Of a stretch of DNA of 64,000 nt, positions 47,622 to 59,888 are shown piece by piece (positions within the stretch are counted from its first letter, which is position 1; each line of letters starts with the position of its first letter). Under the pieces are notes generated by a model. That model was given only the letters and a program-made list of their open reading frames with translations. It made no database searches and was not told the DNA's origin. Source of the DNA: Carnegiea gigantea. Taxonomy: Eukaryota; Streptophyta; Magnoliopsida; Caryophyllales; Cactaceae. Made by a program: the position numbers and the translations under genes. The stretch covers positions 228,100-292,099 of the forward strand of contig JAKOGI010001175.1 of assembly GCA_029747015.1 (NCBI GenBank), read 5' to 3'.

Positions 47622-48967
47622 TGTTGCTTTTGAGAGTACACACCACAAGAGGGGGGTGAATTGTGGTGTCCGATTTTCACAATATGCTGGCAAATAGTCT
47701 TAGACCCTGTTCGCGCAGGCTGTTTCTGAGATATGCAGAACTGAAAATCCAACAAAATTGAATGCGAAAATAATGGACACAGAATTTTTACATGGAAAAC
47801 ACCTCTGGCCCAACTGAGGTGAAAAACCACGACCTACCTCGTGTAGGATTTACGCACTTCACTAAACGGGCTAATCACGTTACAATAGTAACACACCTTA
47901 TTACAAATTGCAACCCACGTAACCGTCTTCCCTAAGACAGGTTACCCCACGTCCAAAATCCCCTTGATTTGGACACACACTCAACTCACTTTTGTGAAAG
48001 AAGAGTATAAAGAAAAACACCCTATTACAATGCTTCTCAACTAAGCTAATATAGGGTACAATGAAGTCCTAGTATGCCAACTTTGAAAGCTCAAATAACT
48101 CACTCACTAGACACGGTTTTCTTTTGAAACTTTTAAGCTCATGAACACTGAATTTTTGCCTTTGAAAACCGATGCTTCTGAGTTGTAAGAAGCGACTTTA
48201 TATAGTGCTTGGTAAAAACAATTCCTCAAATTTTTGGAAACCAAAATTTCTAAAGGAGATAGAGTCCTTTAACCGCAAGGGGTGAGGTAACATGAGCTGG
48301 TAAGAATTCCTTAATTGCTTAAGGCGGTGATTCTTCAGCAACACGGTTTCATCCTTTAGCCCATGATTTTCTCAACAACCTTATCCACTTGCCAAAAGTT
48401 GAAGATTCTTTTTATTCAAAAAGATTTTGCAAATTCCCTTAGATTTTGATAACCGTTTTAGGGTAAGGGGTAAGATACTACATAAAAAAATCTTGCTTGC
48501 AAATCTTGGAGAAGCTGCCCAAAATCAGAGAGAGAAAAATCGTGTGAAATCATTTTTTCGCAGCTTAATCTGGAAACACCCTGACCACCCTGTTTCCAGG
48601 ATTGTTTTGAAAGGTGATCCGAAATATTTTCCAAAAAGCAAAACCATTTAAAGTAAGTGGTAAATTAAGACTTTCTAATTGGCATACTAACAAGAGTCTA
48701 AAAATATAAAATCTAGATCAAATCAAGACATCTTGTTGTAACGACCAGTCATCTTGTAGAGAGACGAATTTGCTGCTTCAAACACTTCACAGGCCCTGTT
48801 CCTCACGGCTGCACTTATATCGCTGACTTGAGTACCTGTTCTTAGTCAACCATTAGTCAAGTAAGTTTAAGACATTGAGAACAGCAGTAAGAACCAGTTT
48901 GGAGAGCCTGTTTGGAACAACAACAACACTTAGATTTGTTATCATCAAAACCTTATACATCATAACA
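47622..48967 (-). repeat. 3' LTR of element D
   Basis: 1346 bp. TATA box CTATATAAAG on the minus strand at 48196-48205. Double-hairpin block at 47791-47847. CACCCTGACCACCCTGTTTCCAGG-type words near 48580-48600. Confidence 0.9.
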
Positions 48968-49000
48968 ATTTCCCTCTTTTTGATGATGACAAACCAAGTG
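48927..49000 (-). promoter_or_regulatory. Element D polypurine tract with junction stem-loop
   Basis: The tract is 48968-48981 (minus strand AAAAAGAGGGAAAT). The arms at 48927-48950 (CACTTAGATTTGTTATCATC) and 48977-49000 (GATGATGACAAACCAAGTG) pair. The second tract is at 49143-49155. Confidence 0.65.
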
Positions 49001-49445
49001 ACCATATTGACTTTCAAGGACAAATGAAGTGTTAGTGCCAATCATTCATAGAACCGAAAATTCACAGGAGGCAGCTAGCATCGAAAAATTGTAAGAAAAT
49101 CAACTCTTCCATGGCAAAATTAAAACAATATTTGTCATCTTATCTTCCCCCTTTTGGCATCATTAAAAAGGAAGGGCAAACAGTCAAACAGAGAGTGTTT
49201 GCTATCACCACCACTTGGGTAATGAAGGAAAGTCAACATGCGATACACTCAAGTGTTTTGATACAGTAATGAGATTGGCCATCCTAGTCACACACAAACA
49301 ATTTCAACAAAAAGCAAGCAAGGCAAAGCCAATCAAAACAAGATAACCTGTTATTCGCCAAAAGAGTGCAACATAGAGGACAAACTAGCAAGAGAGGACA
49401 ACCAAGAGAAGTGAGAACAAGCTATGAGAACAGCATATGGGGGGA

Positions 49446-51435
49446 TCAGGGAGCAGGATAGGAAAATTTTGCTGAGAGGGAAGAGAGAAGGGCGAGGAGA
49501 TCTTCATGACGCTTGGCATTTAGAGCTTTTTCCTCGTCCAGGGCAGCCTTCACAGTAGTAAGCTCAGCCCTTAGTCGAGAGTTTTCTTCCAGAGCAGCCT
49601 CAATCTTGACTGAGGAACTGCTAGGAAGAAGAGGACGGGGTGTTCTGGTCCCCTGTTCTAAGGCAGATCCCTCAATCAATGTGTATCCACACCCCATGAG
49701 AGTGTTGCTCCCGATCTCATCAATGAACTGAGCTCAAACCTTCTTCTCCAGTGTCACCCCAAAGTGCTCAAAAACACTAGTCAGGAAGAAACTATACCCA
49801 AGGTCATGTTTCCTAGAAGTGTTTGCAATTCTTGCAATATGTCGAACCATGATGGCAGGAAGGTTGATTTGCTCTTCCCTGTCCATCAGATCCATAAGAC
49901 ACTGATCCATGGCATCGGCAAGATTTCGACCCTGGCCCCTGGGGATGACATTTTTGATAATAAACGAAAATATCAACTGATGAAGAGATGTCATGTCCCT
50001 TTTCTTCACTGACTGGGGTGTTTGTAGGCTTGGTTGCTGGCTGAATTTCTGGGAAAGCTCCAGCAGCCGGGCTGTCCCAAGAACAGTCTTATCTTCCCTC
50101 ACATAGACATTAAAGCCCGTGGAGGGAATCCCCAAAATTTTCCCTAATATCTTCGCATCAAAGCGAAGCTGCTTCCTATTAACAGTACTTGTCACCACTC
50201 CTTCGGTGACAGTGCAGTTGGCGTAAAACTGTGCCAACTCATGGACAGAACACCCCAGCTGGGTGTTTGTAAACAGTTCAAACCACCCCTGTGTACGCAG
50301 CTTGTGCAGAAACACCCCAAGGCCCTATTTCTTAAAATACTTGACCTTGATGATTTTGCCCCTGACTACCCGTCTCTGAAACAGTTGGGTCAGTTTAGCT
50401 TATTGCAGACGGGGTTGACTTCTTGGCTCTCTTAGGCTGGGGCTCAGTAGGGGCGTCTTGTGTGGAGGCGTGTTTGAGAGAGGCTTTTCGCTTGGGGGTT
50501 TTTGTGGGTGATGATTTGGAGGGTACAGTGGAGGCTGGTTTGGGTGCAGGCAGAGGCTTGTCCTCTGAGGACTCTGAGAACACGGGAGTGCCCTGTTTGA
50601 AGGAGGTGTTCTCAGTGTCACTATCAGAGGAAGGCTTAGAAGAGGAATCAATTTCCTCAACAACAGGAGAAGGCTGTTTGGCAGGACGAGACGTGGATTG
50701 AAAAGCAATTCGGACTGATTTTCTGGTTGGCCTGGTAGTGGGTTTGGCCGGAGAGAAAATTTGTGGTTTTGGTTTGATAGGGGTTTCAGTCTTTGGGGGT
50801 TCTTCAGTTTGGCCGCTTTTAGGCCTTGATGGTGGTCTTGTTCTTGGCATTCTAGTGCGCCTAGCCACAATTTTATACCTTTTGCATTTCTCACCGGTTT
50901 GTGGTACCGGTGTGGCTTGTTCAGTCTCGACAGGAGACTCCTCCAGTTGACCACTACTTCCCCCTACTTCTTTTGATAAATCTTCTCCTAGGTCATCCCT
51001 AAAAATCTCAGGCCCTGTTTCAGCCCCTGTTTCCTGCTCTGGAAATAGCCCGAAAGAATTGATGTCATCCAGGCCATGTTCAAACAAAAAGAGTTCATCT
51101 GTACCCCCAATTTCTCTACCAGATGCCCCAAAAGGTTCTTGGGGTTCGCCAGACTTCTGACATACACTCGATTTACCAAACAGAACTAAATCCCACCCAA
51201 ATTTATAGGGAATGTCTTCCAATTTTAGACCTACTATTCTAAGGTCTATGCTTTTCAGAAATCCAAAAGGTTTGTAAAGAATGGGGCGAGATGGTTTAGC
51301 AGATTTGCCTTCCATGAAAGCCGCCAGAAATTGCACGGGAGCAAACAGGGTTGTGGCTGTTTGCAAAGCTGTGCTTGGTGACTGGTTGCCCTGGGTCAAG
51401 GACACGGAACTCGTGGTGCTGATGGGGGACGCCAT
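49446..51435 (-). pseudogene. ORF3 of element D, full length with lesions
   Basis: Start chosen at 51433-51435 (MASPIST), not the upstream Met at 51639, because the telo-box leader lies between them. About 660 codons. N-terminal module (RPILYKPFGFLKSIDLRIVG, LEDIPYKFGWDLVLF), acidic region, basic KRYKIVARRTRMPRTRP, RKSVRIAFQ, a Ser/acid patch, KRKASLKH. Then, after a frameshift and stop near 50330-50395, the globular domain (HELAQFYANCTVTEG, FNVYVREDKTVLG, NLPAIMVRHIARIANTSRKHDLGYSF), a stop near 49734, and the coiled coil (RLRAELTTVKAALDEEKALNAKRHEDLL). The globular part resembles PF20167-type plant proteins. Function unknown; no envelope features. Confidence 0.75.
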
Positions 51436-51600
51436 TTTTTCAGAGGGAGGAGAGAGATTAGGGTTTCTCGAGCGGAATTTCAAAGCAAGAAGAATTGTGG
51501 TGGAGGTGAGAGAATGAAGCAAGTTTGAAGAAAGCTTTAAAGAGGAGAGACGTGCAAGATCTTTTAGAGATTTTGCCCGTTTTACAACGGGCTTTATCAT
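51433..51600 (-). promoter_or_regulatory. Gene-like leader upstream of ORF3 in element D
   Basis: Minus strand: a TTTAAAG TATA-like word near 51535-51541, pyrimidine-rich stretches, telo-box AAACCCTAA at 51458-51466, then TCTCTCTCCTCCCTCTGAAAAA directly before ATG. Confidence 0.45.
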
Positions 51601-51892
51601 TAAATCCGGTCGCGCATACCTCGGGAAGATGTGAAGCAAATCTCAGTTAGTTGCACACATTTGACAAACAAGAGGCGTACCTGTTCCTGGTGCTTGTTCT
51701 TGAGGTTACTTGCTCGGTAATATAGGACAATAAGGGCAATCTCATTAGACCTCAACGAGTGTCAGCAGGTTGCAAACCTCACATATGCTAGACATAGCAC
51801 AGAAATTGATGGCAAACAAATATTGTAACATATTGAACCCGTAGCTTTTGAATATTGCCAACAGGGAGAGAGAACAAGATGGTCAAGTTGTT

Positions 51893-54345
51893 CTAATTAA
51901 ACCTAGTTCGAGTCTATTCCTTTCAAATTGTTCTCTGCTTAGTGCCTTGGTGAATATATCAGCAATTTGATTTTCAGTGGCACAAAAATGCATTGAGATC
52001 ACTCCTTTTTCAACATTGTCTCTTAAAAAATGATGACGAATGTCAATATGTTTTGTTCTTTTGTGTTGACATGGATTTTTGGCAATGTTAATTGCACTTG
52101 TATTGTCATAATAAATAGGAATGCATCCTATGTCAACACAAAAATCCTTGAGTTGTTACCTTATCCATAATAATTGAGCACAACAGGATGCAGCTGTCAC
52201 GTATTCAGCTTCTGCTGTGGACAAGGCAACAGAGAGTTATTTCTTGGTTGCCCAAGATACCAAACAAGGCCCAAGAAAGTGAGCCATAGCTGAGGTGCTT
52301 TTTCTATCAACCAAGAAACCTGCATAATCAGCATCAGCATACCCAACAAGATCAAAGTTACAACCTCTAGGATACCACAAGGCTAGATCAGGTGTATGTT
52401 TTAAATATCTTAAAATCCGTTTAACAGCCTTTAGATGAGTTTCTTTAGGGTTAGACTGAAAACGTGCACATAGACCAACACTGAAAACAATGTCAGGTCT
52501 ACTAGCGGTTAGGTATAGGAGTGACCCTATCATGCCCCTATAGGATTTCTCCTCAACTGAGGGACTACCATCATCCATTACCAACCTGGTTGAGGGAGAG
52601 ATGGGAGTATCAATAGGCTTGGCCGACTCCATCCCAAAACGCTTAAGTAACTCCTTGACATACTTTTGTTGATGGATCATGGTGCCGTTTGAAGTTTGCT
52701 TGATTTGTAAGCCTAAAAAGAAATTAAGCTCACCCATCATGCTCATTTCAAACTCACTCCTCATCATTTTTGAAAATTCATTGCACAAATCATGATGAGT
52801 TGCACCAAATATGATGTCATCGACATATACATGGACAATCAACAAATGTTCCCCCCTAGATTTTAGAAACAAGGTATTATCTACCTTACCTCTTTTAAAA
52901 TCATTTTCCAATAAGAAACTTGACAACCGCTCATACCAGGCTCTAGGAGCCTGTTTTAAACCATAAAATGCTTTGTTAAGTTTGAAAACATGGTTAGGAA
53001 ATTCATCACTTTCAAAACCGAGAGGTTGTTTAACATACACTTCTTCTTTAAGGTATCCATTTATAAATGCACTTTTGACATCCATTTGATACAACTTGAT
53101 CTCCATGCGGGCTGCAAAGGCTATCAAGATTTGAATGGCCTCCATCCTTGCAACAGGTGCAAAGGTCTCTTCATAATCAATTCCCTCTTCTTGGTTGTAG
53201 CCTTGAACCACCAGCCGAGCCTTGTTCCTAGTGACTATTCCGCACTCATCAAGCTTGTTACGGAATACCCACTTGGTTCCAATGATTGTTCTATCCTCTG
53301 GCCGTGGCACAAGGTGCCATACCTTGTTCCTTTCAAACTGATGGAGTTTTTCTTGCATGGTTGTGACCCAATCTGAATCTACAAGAGCGTCATTAATATT
53401 CTTTGGCTCAATTTTTGAGAGAAAAGCATAGAAAGCACAGAAATTTTTGAGCCTAGATCTAGTTTGAACTCCTGCATTAATATCAGATAAAATTTGATCA
53501 AGAGGATGTGAAATTTGGTATTTCCATGATCGTGGTGAAAGTGGGTTCACAGACACGCTCTCCATCCTAGCTGGAATACTCGGTGAAACAGGTTTAGAAC
53601 CTGTTCTCGAGCCTGTTTGGGAACTTGTTCCTGAATTTATCCCTGAAGGATTCGGCTGATGTTGTCCCGAACAGGGTTCCACCCTGTTTCCCCCTGTTTG
53701 GTTCACACCTTGCTTACCTTCCTTAAGAACAGCTTCAGACCTTGATCCCTCAGTGGCTTCCTTACCTTGTTCATCTTGGAGCAGCAAGTCTTTTCTAACA
53801 AGACCTAGTTCAAGGTCTTCCTCCTTTGCATCATTCTCACTTAGAGAGTTAGTTTCATCAAAAAGCACATGCACACTTTTCTCAACACACAAGGTTCTCT
53901 TATTAAACACTTTGTATGTCTTACTATGCGAGGAGTAACCAAGGAATATTGCTTCATCACTCCTTGGATCAAATTTCCCTAAGGCATCCTTTCCATTATT
54001 ATGCACAAAACATTTACAACCAAAAACTCTCAAATGCAAAATATTGGGTTTTCTTCCTTTGAGGAGCTCATAAGGAGTTTTGTTAAGAAGAGGTCTAATC
54101 ATGCATCTATTTATAATGTAACATGACGTGTTTAAGGCTTCAGCCCAAAAATTTCTAGGAAGACCACTAGCAATGAGCATTGTTCTAGTCATGTCCTCTA
54201 GAGTACGATTTTTGCATTCTACCACCCCGTTCTGTTGGGGTGTTCTTGGGGCTAAAAAATTATGATCAACACCATGCTCTTTACAATAGTCAATAAAGCT
54301 CGAATTTTCAAATTCTGTACCATGATCAGACCTTAGGCACACCAA
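51893..54345 (-). pseudogene. Element D integrase C-terminus, RT and RNase H (702-codon open frame plus tail)
   Basis: The open frame 54345-52237 starts at the second integrase Asp (LRSDHGTEF) and NGVVECKNR with the Glu. It then carries the linker, RT with [36 protein letters not shown] and [11 protein letters not shown] (both catalytic motifs intact), [13 protein letters not shown], and the RNase H start YADADYAGF and [13 protein letters not shown]-to-TAA stop at about 52234-52236 truncates RNase H before STAEAEY, which follows with Ala/Val-region changes in 52200-51893. Longest surviving pol frame of the window. Confidence 0.85.
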
Positions 54346-54353
54346 AGAGTATC

Positions 54354-55187
54354 CTACCCTCTTTTCAGTCTTTTTAATGAAAGCAAGAAATTTTTCAAAA
54401 GTTTCACTTTAGAAGCCAAAAACAAGGTCCAAGTGAAACGAGAGTAGTCATCCACTATCACAAGCACATACCTCTTACCACCTCTACTCATGATCCTCAT
54501 TGGACCACATAGAACCATATGTATCAATTCAAGAGGTCGAGTAATGCTTACACATCTTTTAGATTTAAATGAATTTCTGACTTGTTTGCCTTTGGCACAT
54601 GCATCACATACCTTGTCATCATTGAATTTGATGGAAGGTAAGCCAACCACTAAGTCTTTGGTTACAAGTTTGTTCAAAAGCGAGTAACTTGCACGACCTA
54701 ATCTTTTGTGCTAAAACATAACATCATCATTTAAAGCACTCAAACAAGTCAAATTATTTTGGGGAAGAGTATAAATACACAGTTTGTAAACATTTTTGTG
54801 TCGCTTCCCCCTCAACACAACATCTCCTGTGTTCATAGTTACAACCAAGCAACGTGTTGGAGAGAACACTACTAGGTTGTCTTTGTCACACAGTTGGGAC
54901 ACACTTAGCAAGTTGTGTTTTAATCCATCCACAAAATAAACATTGTCAATTGAATGGGAGAGTCACTCACCTATCTTACCTATACCGACAATTGTCCCGG
55001 ATTTGCCGTTTCCAAATGCCACACTCCCTCCTCCTGAAGCTGCAAGTGAGAGAAAATTGGATTTTTCACCAGTCATATGCCTCAACCACCCACTGTCAAC
55101 ATACCACAGCTGCTTGTTCCCTAGGTTGTTCCCTGCGCTGTTTGCTGGGTTGTTTGCTGGGTGGTTTTCTGTCACTTCAGCCTGCAA
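54354..55187 (-). pseudogene. Element D protease and integrase N-terminal part
   Basis: 55187-54963: linker NHPANNPANSAGNN, then LWYVDSGWLRHMTG (DSG intact, Cys after it changed to Trp). 54932-54711: VSQLCDK and KRHKNVYKLC. A TGG-to-TAG change near 54713 falls at the zinc domain (MF-stop-HKRLG). 54677-54354: VCDACAKGKQ, LELIHMVLCGP (the first catalytic Asp position reads Val in place of HIDLCGP) and a frameshift at ASKVKL. Confidence 0.8.
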
Positions 55188-55193
55188 AACAGA

Positions 55194-56954
55194 TCATAGG
55201 TTAGTTTTGGGAACCCAGATCCACTTGGGTCCCATTCTTTTAGACGTACAAATCTCATCTTTCCTAACCCATATTTGTTTTACATAAGCTGTGCTCCTTT
55301 TAATGGCATACTTTCTTGAGGGACAAGTATAACGATAATGGCCCGTTTTACCACAGTGATAACATACAATGTTCTCAGATAATCCTACGTATTTTCTATT
55401 CACTGGGTAGGTCATCTTAGGCATAAAACCTAGTCCTCTTCTATTTCGACTATGATGTGTGTTTAACCATTCAAGCGCCCTTGAGGACCTGTTCCAGAGC
55501 TTGTTTGTGACAAGGTCTAATTCCATTTGTTTTATTTTCTCAAGCAAGTTTTTGTTTTCTTCCAGCAAAGATTCGACCTTTCCTTTTAAGTCAAGAGATT
55601 CCTTTTCCAGCTCAGTTAGATTAATGTAACAAGTCTCTTCTTTCATGAGTAGAGTCTCATTAAGCACATTAATGTTTTCATACAAGGCAAGTGTCTCTTT
55701 GTCAACTTCAAGTTTTTCCAATTTAAGAGTTTCATTTTCAAGTTCTAGGTCACGCATATCCCTTTTTAATTCAGCACATATATCCATTATAGTGTACACT
55801 AATTCCTTAAGAGTTGATTTATTTAGACTACGTACCTTGTTCTTGAGTTGAGTCAGACTATCTGTTGATCCATCATCTGAATCAGTGTCACTTCTTGCCA
55901 TGAGTGCTACATCAGCTTCCTCGGCTTCAGACCTTTCCTCATCCTCGCTTGAATCACCCTAAGCCGCGAGCATAGCTTTTGAGAATCGTTTTGCTGAGCT
56001 GCTTACGCCCTGTTTCCTCCCCTGTTTTCTAGGGTGTTCGGGTTCTTGTTCCTCCTTGTGTAGTGGGTAGTTTCTCACAATGTGGTCTAACTTGCCACAC
56101 TTGAAGCATCCAGAGAACTGTTCCCGAGAGATGTTTCTTCCCTTGCCGAAGTCCTTCCTTTTGCTGTTTTCTTTAACTTTCTTGAAGAACTTCTTAAATT
56201 TTTGAGTTATCATGGCAATCTCCTCCTCATCAGAATCAGAACCATCTTCTAAGGCCTTTAGAGCAAGACCTCGATCTCTCTTTGTCTCATCTTTCTGCTG
56301 GGAATTTTTTCTAAGTTCATACGTTTGGAGATTTCCAATCAGCTCATCTAGGGTGATCTTGTTCATGTCCTTAGCTTCTTGGATGGCCGTTACTTTCGCT
56401 TCCCAAGAATGAGGTAAAATTCTTAGGATTTTCCTCACCAATTCTTCAGTGGTGAAGGATTTTCCCAGGGATTTCAACTCATTCATTATGTGAGTGAAGC
56501 GAGTGTACATGTCCATCACACTTTCACGATCACCCATCTCAAACAGCTCATATTTTCTCATAAGCAATTCAATCCGGGATTGCTTTACCTGATTGGTCCC
56601 TTCGTGAGCTACTTGTAAAGCATCCCAGATTTCCTTGGCAGACTCACACTCAGATATGCGAGTATATTCATCAGGACCAAGGCCGAAATATAGAAGTTTT
56701 TTGGCTTTGGCATTCTTCTCCATCATTTTGTAATCTTCAGTATTGAATTCTTTAGGCTCCTTGGGGATTGACTTTCCATCTTCAGTTGTTTTCTTAGGGA
56801 TGAGTGGTCCATCCTTGATGAGCATCCACAACTCATAGTCCTCGGCCTGGATGTAGTTTTCCATCCTATTTTTCCACCAACTGTAATGTTGGCCATTAAA
56901 GTATGGTGGTCGAGTTATGGATTAACCTTCAAGTATGCCTTGTGGGGTACTCAT
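55194..56954 (-). pseudogene. Element D gag, three stops or breaks
   Basis: The family start is at 56952-56954. A CAA-to-TAA stop lies at about 56924 (GILEG-stop-SIT); 56864-55959 is open; a TGG-to-TAG stop near 55960 sits in AAWGDSS; 55901-55194 is open. Knuckle 1 is CFKCGKLDHIVRNY with the last Cys lost to Tyr. The coiled coil spans about 55850-55530. Knuckle 2 (CYHCGKTGHYRYTC) is intact. It ends in TGA (55194-55196), in frame with the protease linker and overlapped by the acceptor-like CTAAC...CTGTTTTGCAG ending at 55182. Confidence 0.85.
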
Positions 56955-56998
56955 CTTCAAGGATCTCTCAAGGTGCTAGCCTTTCAAAAGAAAACCTG

Positions 56999-57009
56999 CT
57001 CTGATACCA
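56999..57009 (-). promoter_or_regulatory. Element D primer-binding site, tRNA-iMet type
   Basis: The minus strand is a perfect TGGTATCAGAG(C), two bases after the LTR. Confidence 0.85.
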
Positions 57010-57011
57010 CT

Positions 57012-58361
57012 TGTTGCTTTCGAGAGTACACAACCACAAGAGGGGGGGTGAATTGTGGTGTCCGATTTTCGCAATATGCTGGCAAACAGTCTTAAACCCT
57101 GTTCGCGCAGGCTGTTTCTGAGATATGCAGAACCGAAAATCCAACAAAATTGACTGCGAAAATAATGGACACAGAATTTTTACGTGGAAAACACCTCTAG
57201 CCTAACTGAGGTGAAAAACCATGACCTACCTCGTGTAGGATTTACACACTTCACTAAACGGGCTAATCACATTACAATAGTAACACACCTTGTTACAAAT
57301 TGCAACCCACGTAACCGTCTTCCCTAAGACAGGTTACCCCACGTCTAAAATCCCCTTGATTTGGACACACACTCAACTCACTTTTGTGAAAGAAGAGTAT
57401 AAAGAAAAACACACCCTATTACAATGCTTCTCAACTAAGCTAATATAGGGTACAATGAAGTCCTAGTATGCCAACTTTGAAAGCTCAAATAACTCGCTCA
57501 CTAGACACGGTTTTCTTTTGAAATTTTTAAGCTCATGAACACTGAATTTTTGCCTTTGAAAACCGATGCTTCTGAGTTGTAAGAAGCGACTTTATATAGT
57601 GCTTGGTAAAAATAATTCCTCAAATTTTTTGAAACCAAAATTTCTAAAGGGGATAGAGTCCTTTAACCGCAAGGGGTGAGGTAAAATGAGCTGTTAAGAA
57701 TTCCTTAATTGTTTAAGGCGGTGATTCTTCAGCAACACGGTTTCATCTTTTAGCCCATGATTTTCTCAACAACCTTATCCACTTGCCAAAAGTTGAAGAT
57801 TCTTTTTATTCAAAAAGATTTTGCAAATCCCCTTAGATTTTGATAACCGTTTTAGGGTAAGGGGTAAGATACTACATAAAAAAATCTTGCTTGCAAATCT
57901 TGGAGAAGCTGCCCAAAATCAGAGAGAGAAAAATCGTGTGAAATCATTTTTTCGCAGCTTAATCTGGAAATACCCTGACCACCCTGTTTCCAGGATTGTT
58001 TTGAAAGGTGATCCGAAATATTTTTCAAAAAGCAAAACCGTTTCAAGTAAGTGGTACATTAAGACTTTCTAATTGGCATATTAACAAGAGTCTAAAAATA
58101 TAAAATCTAAATCAAATCAAGACATCTTGTTGTAACGACCAGTCATCTTGTAGAGAGACGAATTTGCTGCTTCAAGCACTTCACAGGCCCTGTTCCTCAC
58201 GGCTGCACTTATATCGCTGACTTGAGTACCTGTTCTTAGTCAACCATTAGTCAAGCAAGTTTAAGACATTGAAAACAGCAGTAAGAACCAGTTTGGAGAG
58301 CCTGTTTGGAACAACAACAACACTTGGATTTGTTATCATCAAAACCTTATACATCATAACA
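57012..58361 (-). repeat. 5' LTR of element D
   Basis: 1350 bp, matching 47622-48967 throughout. TATA box CTATATAAAG on the minus strand at 57590-57599. Double-hairpin block at 57182-57239. Confidence 0.9.
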
Positions 58362-58455
58362 TTTAATGATATCTTTAACTGAAAAAAAGTTGAGTGATAT
58401 TCATGAATATTTTGAAAAGTTTAGTGGCATTCTTTAGTAAGAACTCCATAAGCTT
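58362..58455. mobile_element. Right part of the MITE-like element split by element D
   Basis: It begins with the TTTAA duplication. The inverse of 58380-58455 (AAGCTTATGGAGTTCTTACTAAAG...CTAAACTTTTCAAAATATTC) matches the left end at 47433-47510. Confidence 0.6.
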
Positions 58456-59888
58456 GCAATATATATGAGAAATGAATAGGAGGTCGTTAATAAAGGAGCT
58501 TTGAAGATGGGATTTTCTTACAAGGAATGATAGGTTTTAATTGTATGATTTATAATGCATTAATTATAGATGATTAAAAATATAAAATCTTAATAAATTC
58601 ATTAGAGAGGATATCACTATATCGGAGTTATTCTAAGGTTTGTGTGTCTCAATATATATTATAAATTTTCTTACATATACTAACAAATACACTGTAAATA
58701 TTAAAAAGTAGAAAGCAAAAGATGCAATAGAGTGTGATTCTTACCATCTTATTAAATATAATTTGTTCATAATTACTTGTGTATGATTTTCTTCTTTTCA
58801 TCATGATGTCTTGTGTTGCAACAGAGCTTACGTATTGAGTTTACGTAATTTTTCTAGTAGTACCATCCCTCACTTTTGGTAGATGGTACTAATTTAACAA
58901 TTAACAAGTATTTTGCACCTATAGTGTATAGGAACTTTTTAATTTTTCATAATAACTATTAATTACTATTACAGCAACTATATGTGTTATGTGCAAAGAA
59001 TAGGTCATGTAATGTTTAGAAATTTTTTGAGATTTTTTAACTTTTAATACACTTTTAAACTTAGGTATAATTTTTGTAACATGCTCATCTGCATACATAA
59101 ACATAATTACTTGTGTACGACTTTCTCATTTTAATTTACATAATACTCATCTTCAAAATTCTTTTAAACAAAAAAGGAGGGAAGATGAGAACAAGGAGGA
59201 AGAAGCACCCTTTCCCATAACACCAGCACATAAAGTTACGAAGTTGAGTTTGGAAAGCCTTAGCTCTCACCTAAACGTTAAACAAATAATGTCCAGAGTG
59301 TTTCTTACACCATATATTAACATCAAATGACCCTATAAGCCCCTCAAATAACTTCATAAATCATACTCTGCAATATGATTTATGAAGTATATTAACATAG
59401 AATTCTTTCACCCCATATTCATTGTTTAAAATATATATTCTTACAGTGCCATTTTGTTGTCAAAATTCTCTTTTCCAACGACCCATTTCTATTTCCGTTG
59501 GCTGAATAATCATTTCTACAATTACTTCTTCTTTTGATACATACATGAGATTTAACTATCGATATGAGACGAAGGGAGTAAGACACTTAAAAAACTACTA
59601 CTACTGAAGTCCAAATTGTATAGAGTTCACTCAATCCCTTACCAAAAAAACAGACAATTGTTATAGTGTCGTGGTGTAGAGAAGGAGATGCAACAATGTC
59701 AATGGGCTGCAAGTGTTACATACATTAAGTTGACCCAATTTATTATTACAAATTAGACATTCTTCATTAGGATAACACTCAAATTTGATGCGTCAATAGA
59801 AGTGCCATTTGAGCTTATCCGGATTGGTAGATAGCCACCACATATCTGAAAGTTTAGAAACTCAAAGTTCAACTTCTTAACACGCTGT
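58456..59888. other. AT-rich non-coding stretch
   Basis: No gene or RNA seen. It holds a perfect 14-bp inverted repeat at 59351-59388 and, near 59567-59580, a single GAGACGAAGGGAGTA that resembles one Stowaway end without a partner. Confidence 0.5.
59351..59388. repeat. Perfect 14-bp hairpin
   Basis: ACTTCATAAATCAT (59351-59364) and its exact inverse ATGATTTATGAAGT (59375-59388) are separated by 10 bases. Copies of TATATTAACAT flank it on both sides (about 59313 and 59388). Confidence 0.8.

Larger units (their letters stand above)
47622..58361 (-). mobile_element. Copia element D, SIRE-like, 10.7 kb, inserted in the inverted-repeat element
   Basis: Perfect target duplication TTTAA at 47617-47621 and 58362-58366. 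LTRs of 1346 and 1350 bp are very similar. Ends TGTTGC...CATAACA. Minus-strand order is the same as in A and B. Its INT-RT-RNase H ORF (702 codons) is the longest pol segment in the window. Gag, ORF3 and RNase H carry a few stops and frameshifts. Confidence 0.95.

Noticed and set aside
59567..59580. Stowaway-like end GAGACGAAGGGAGTA
   Set aside because: No inverse partner or TA duplication within a few hundred bases.
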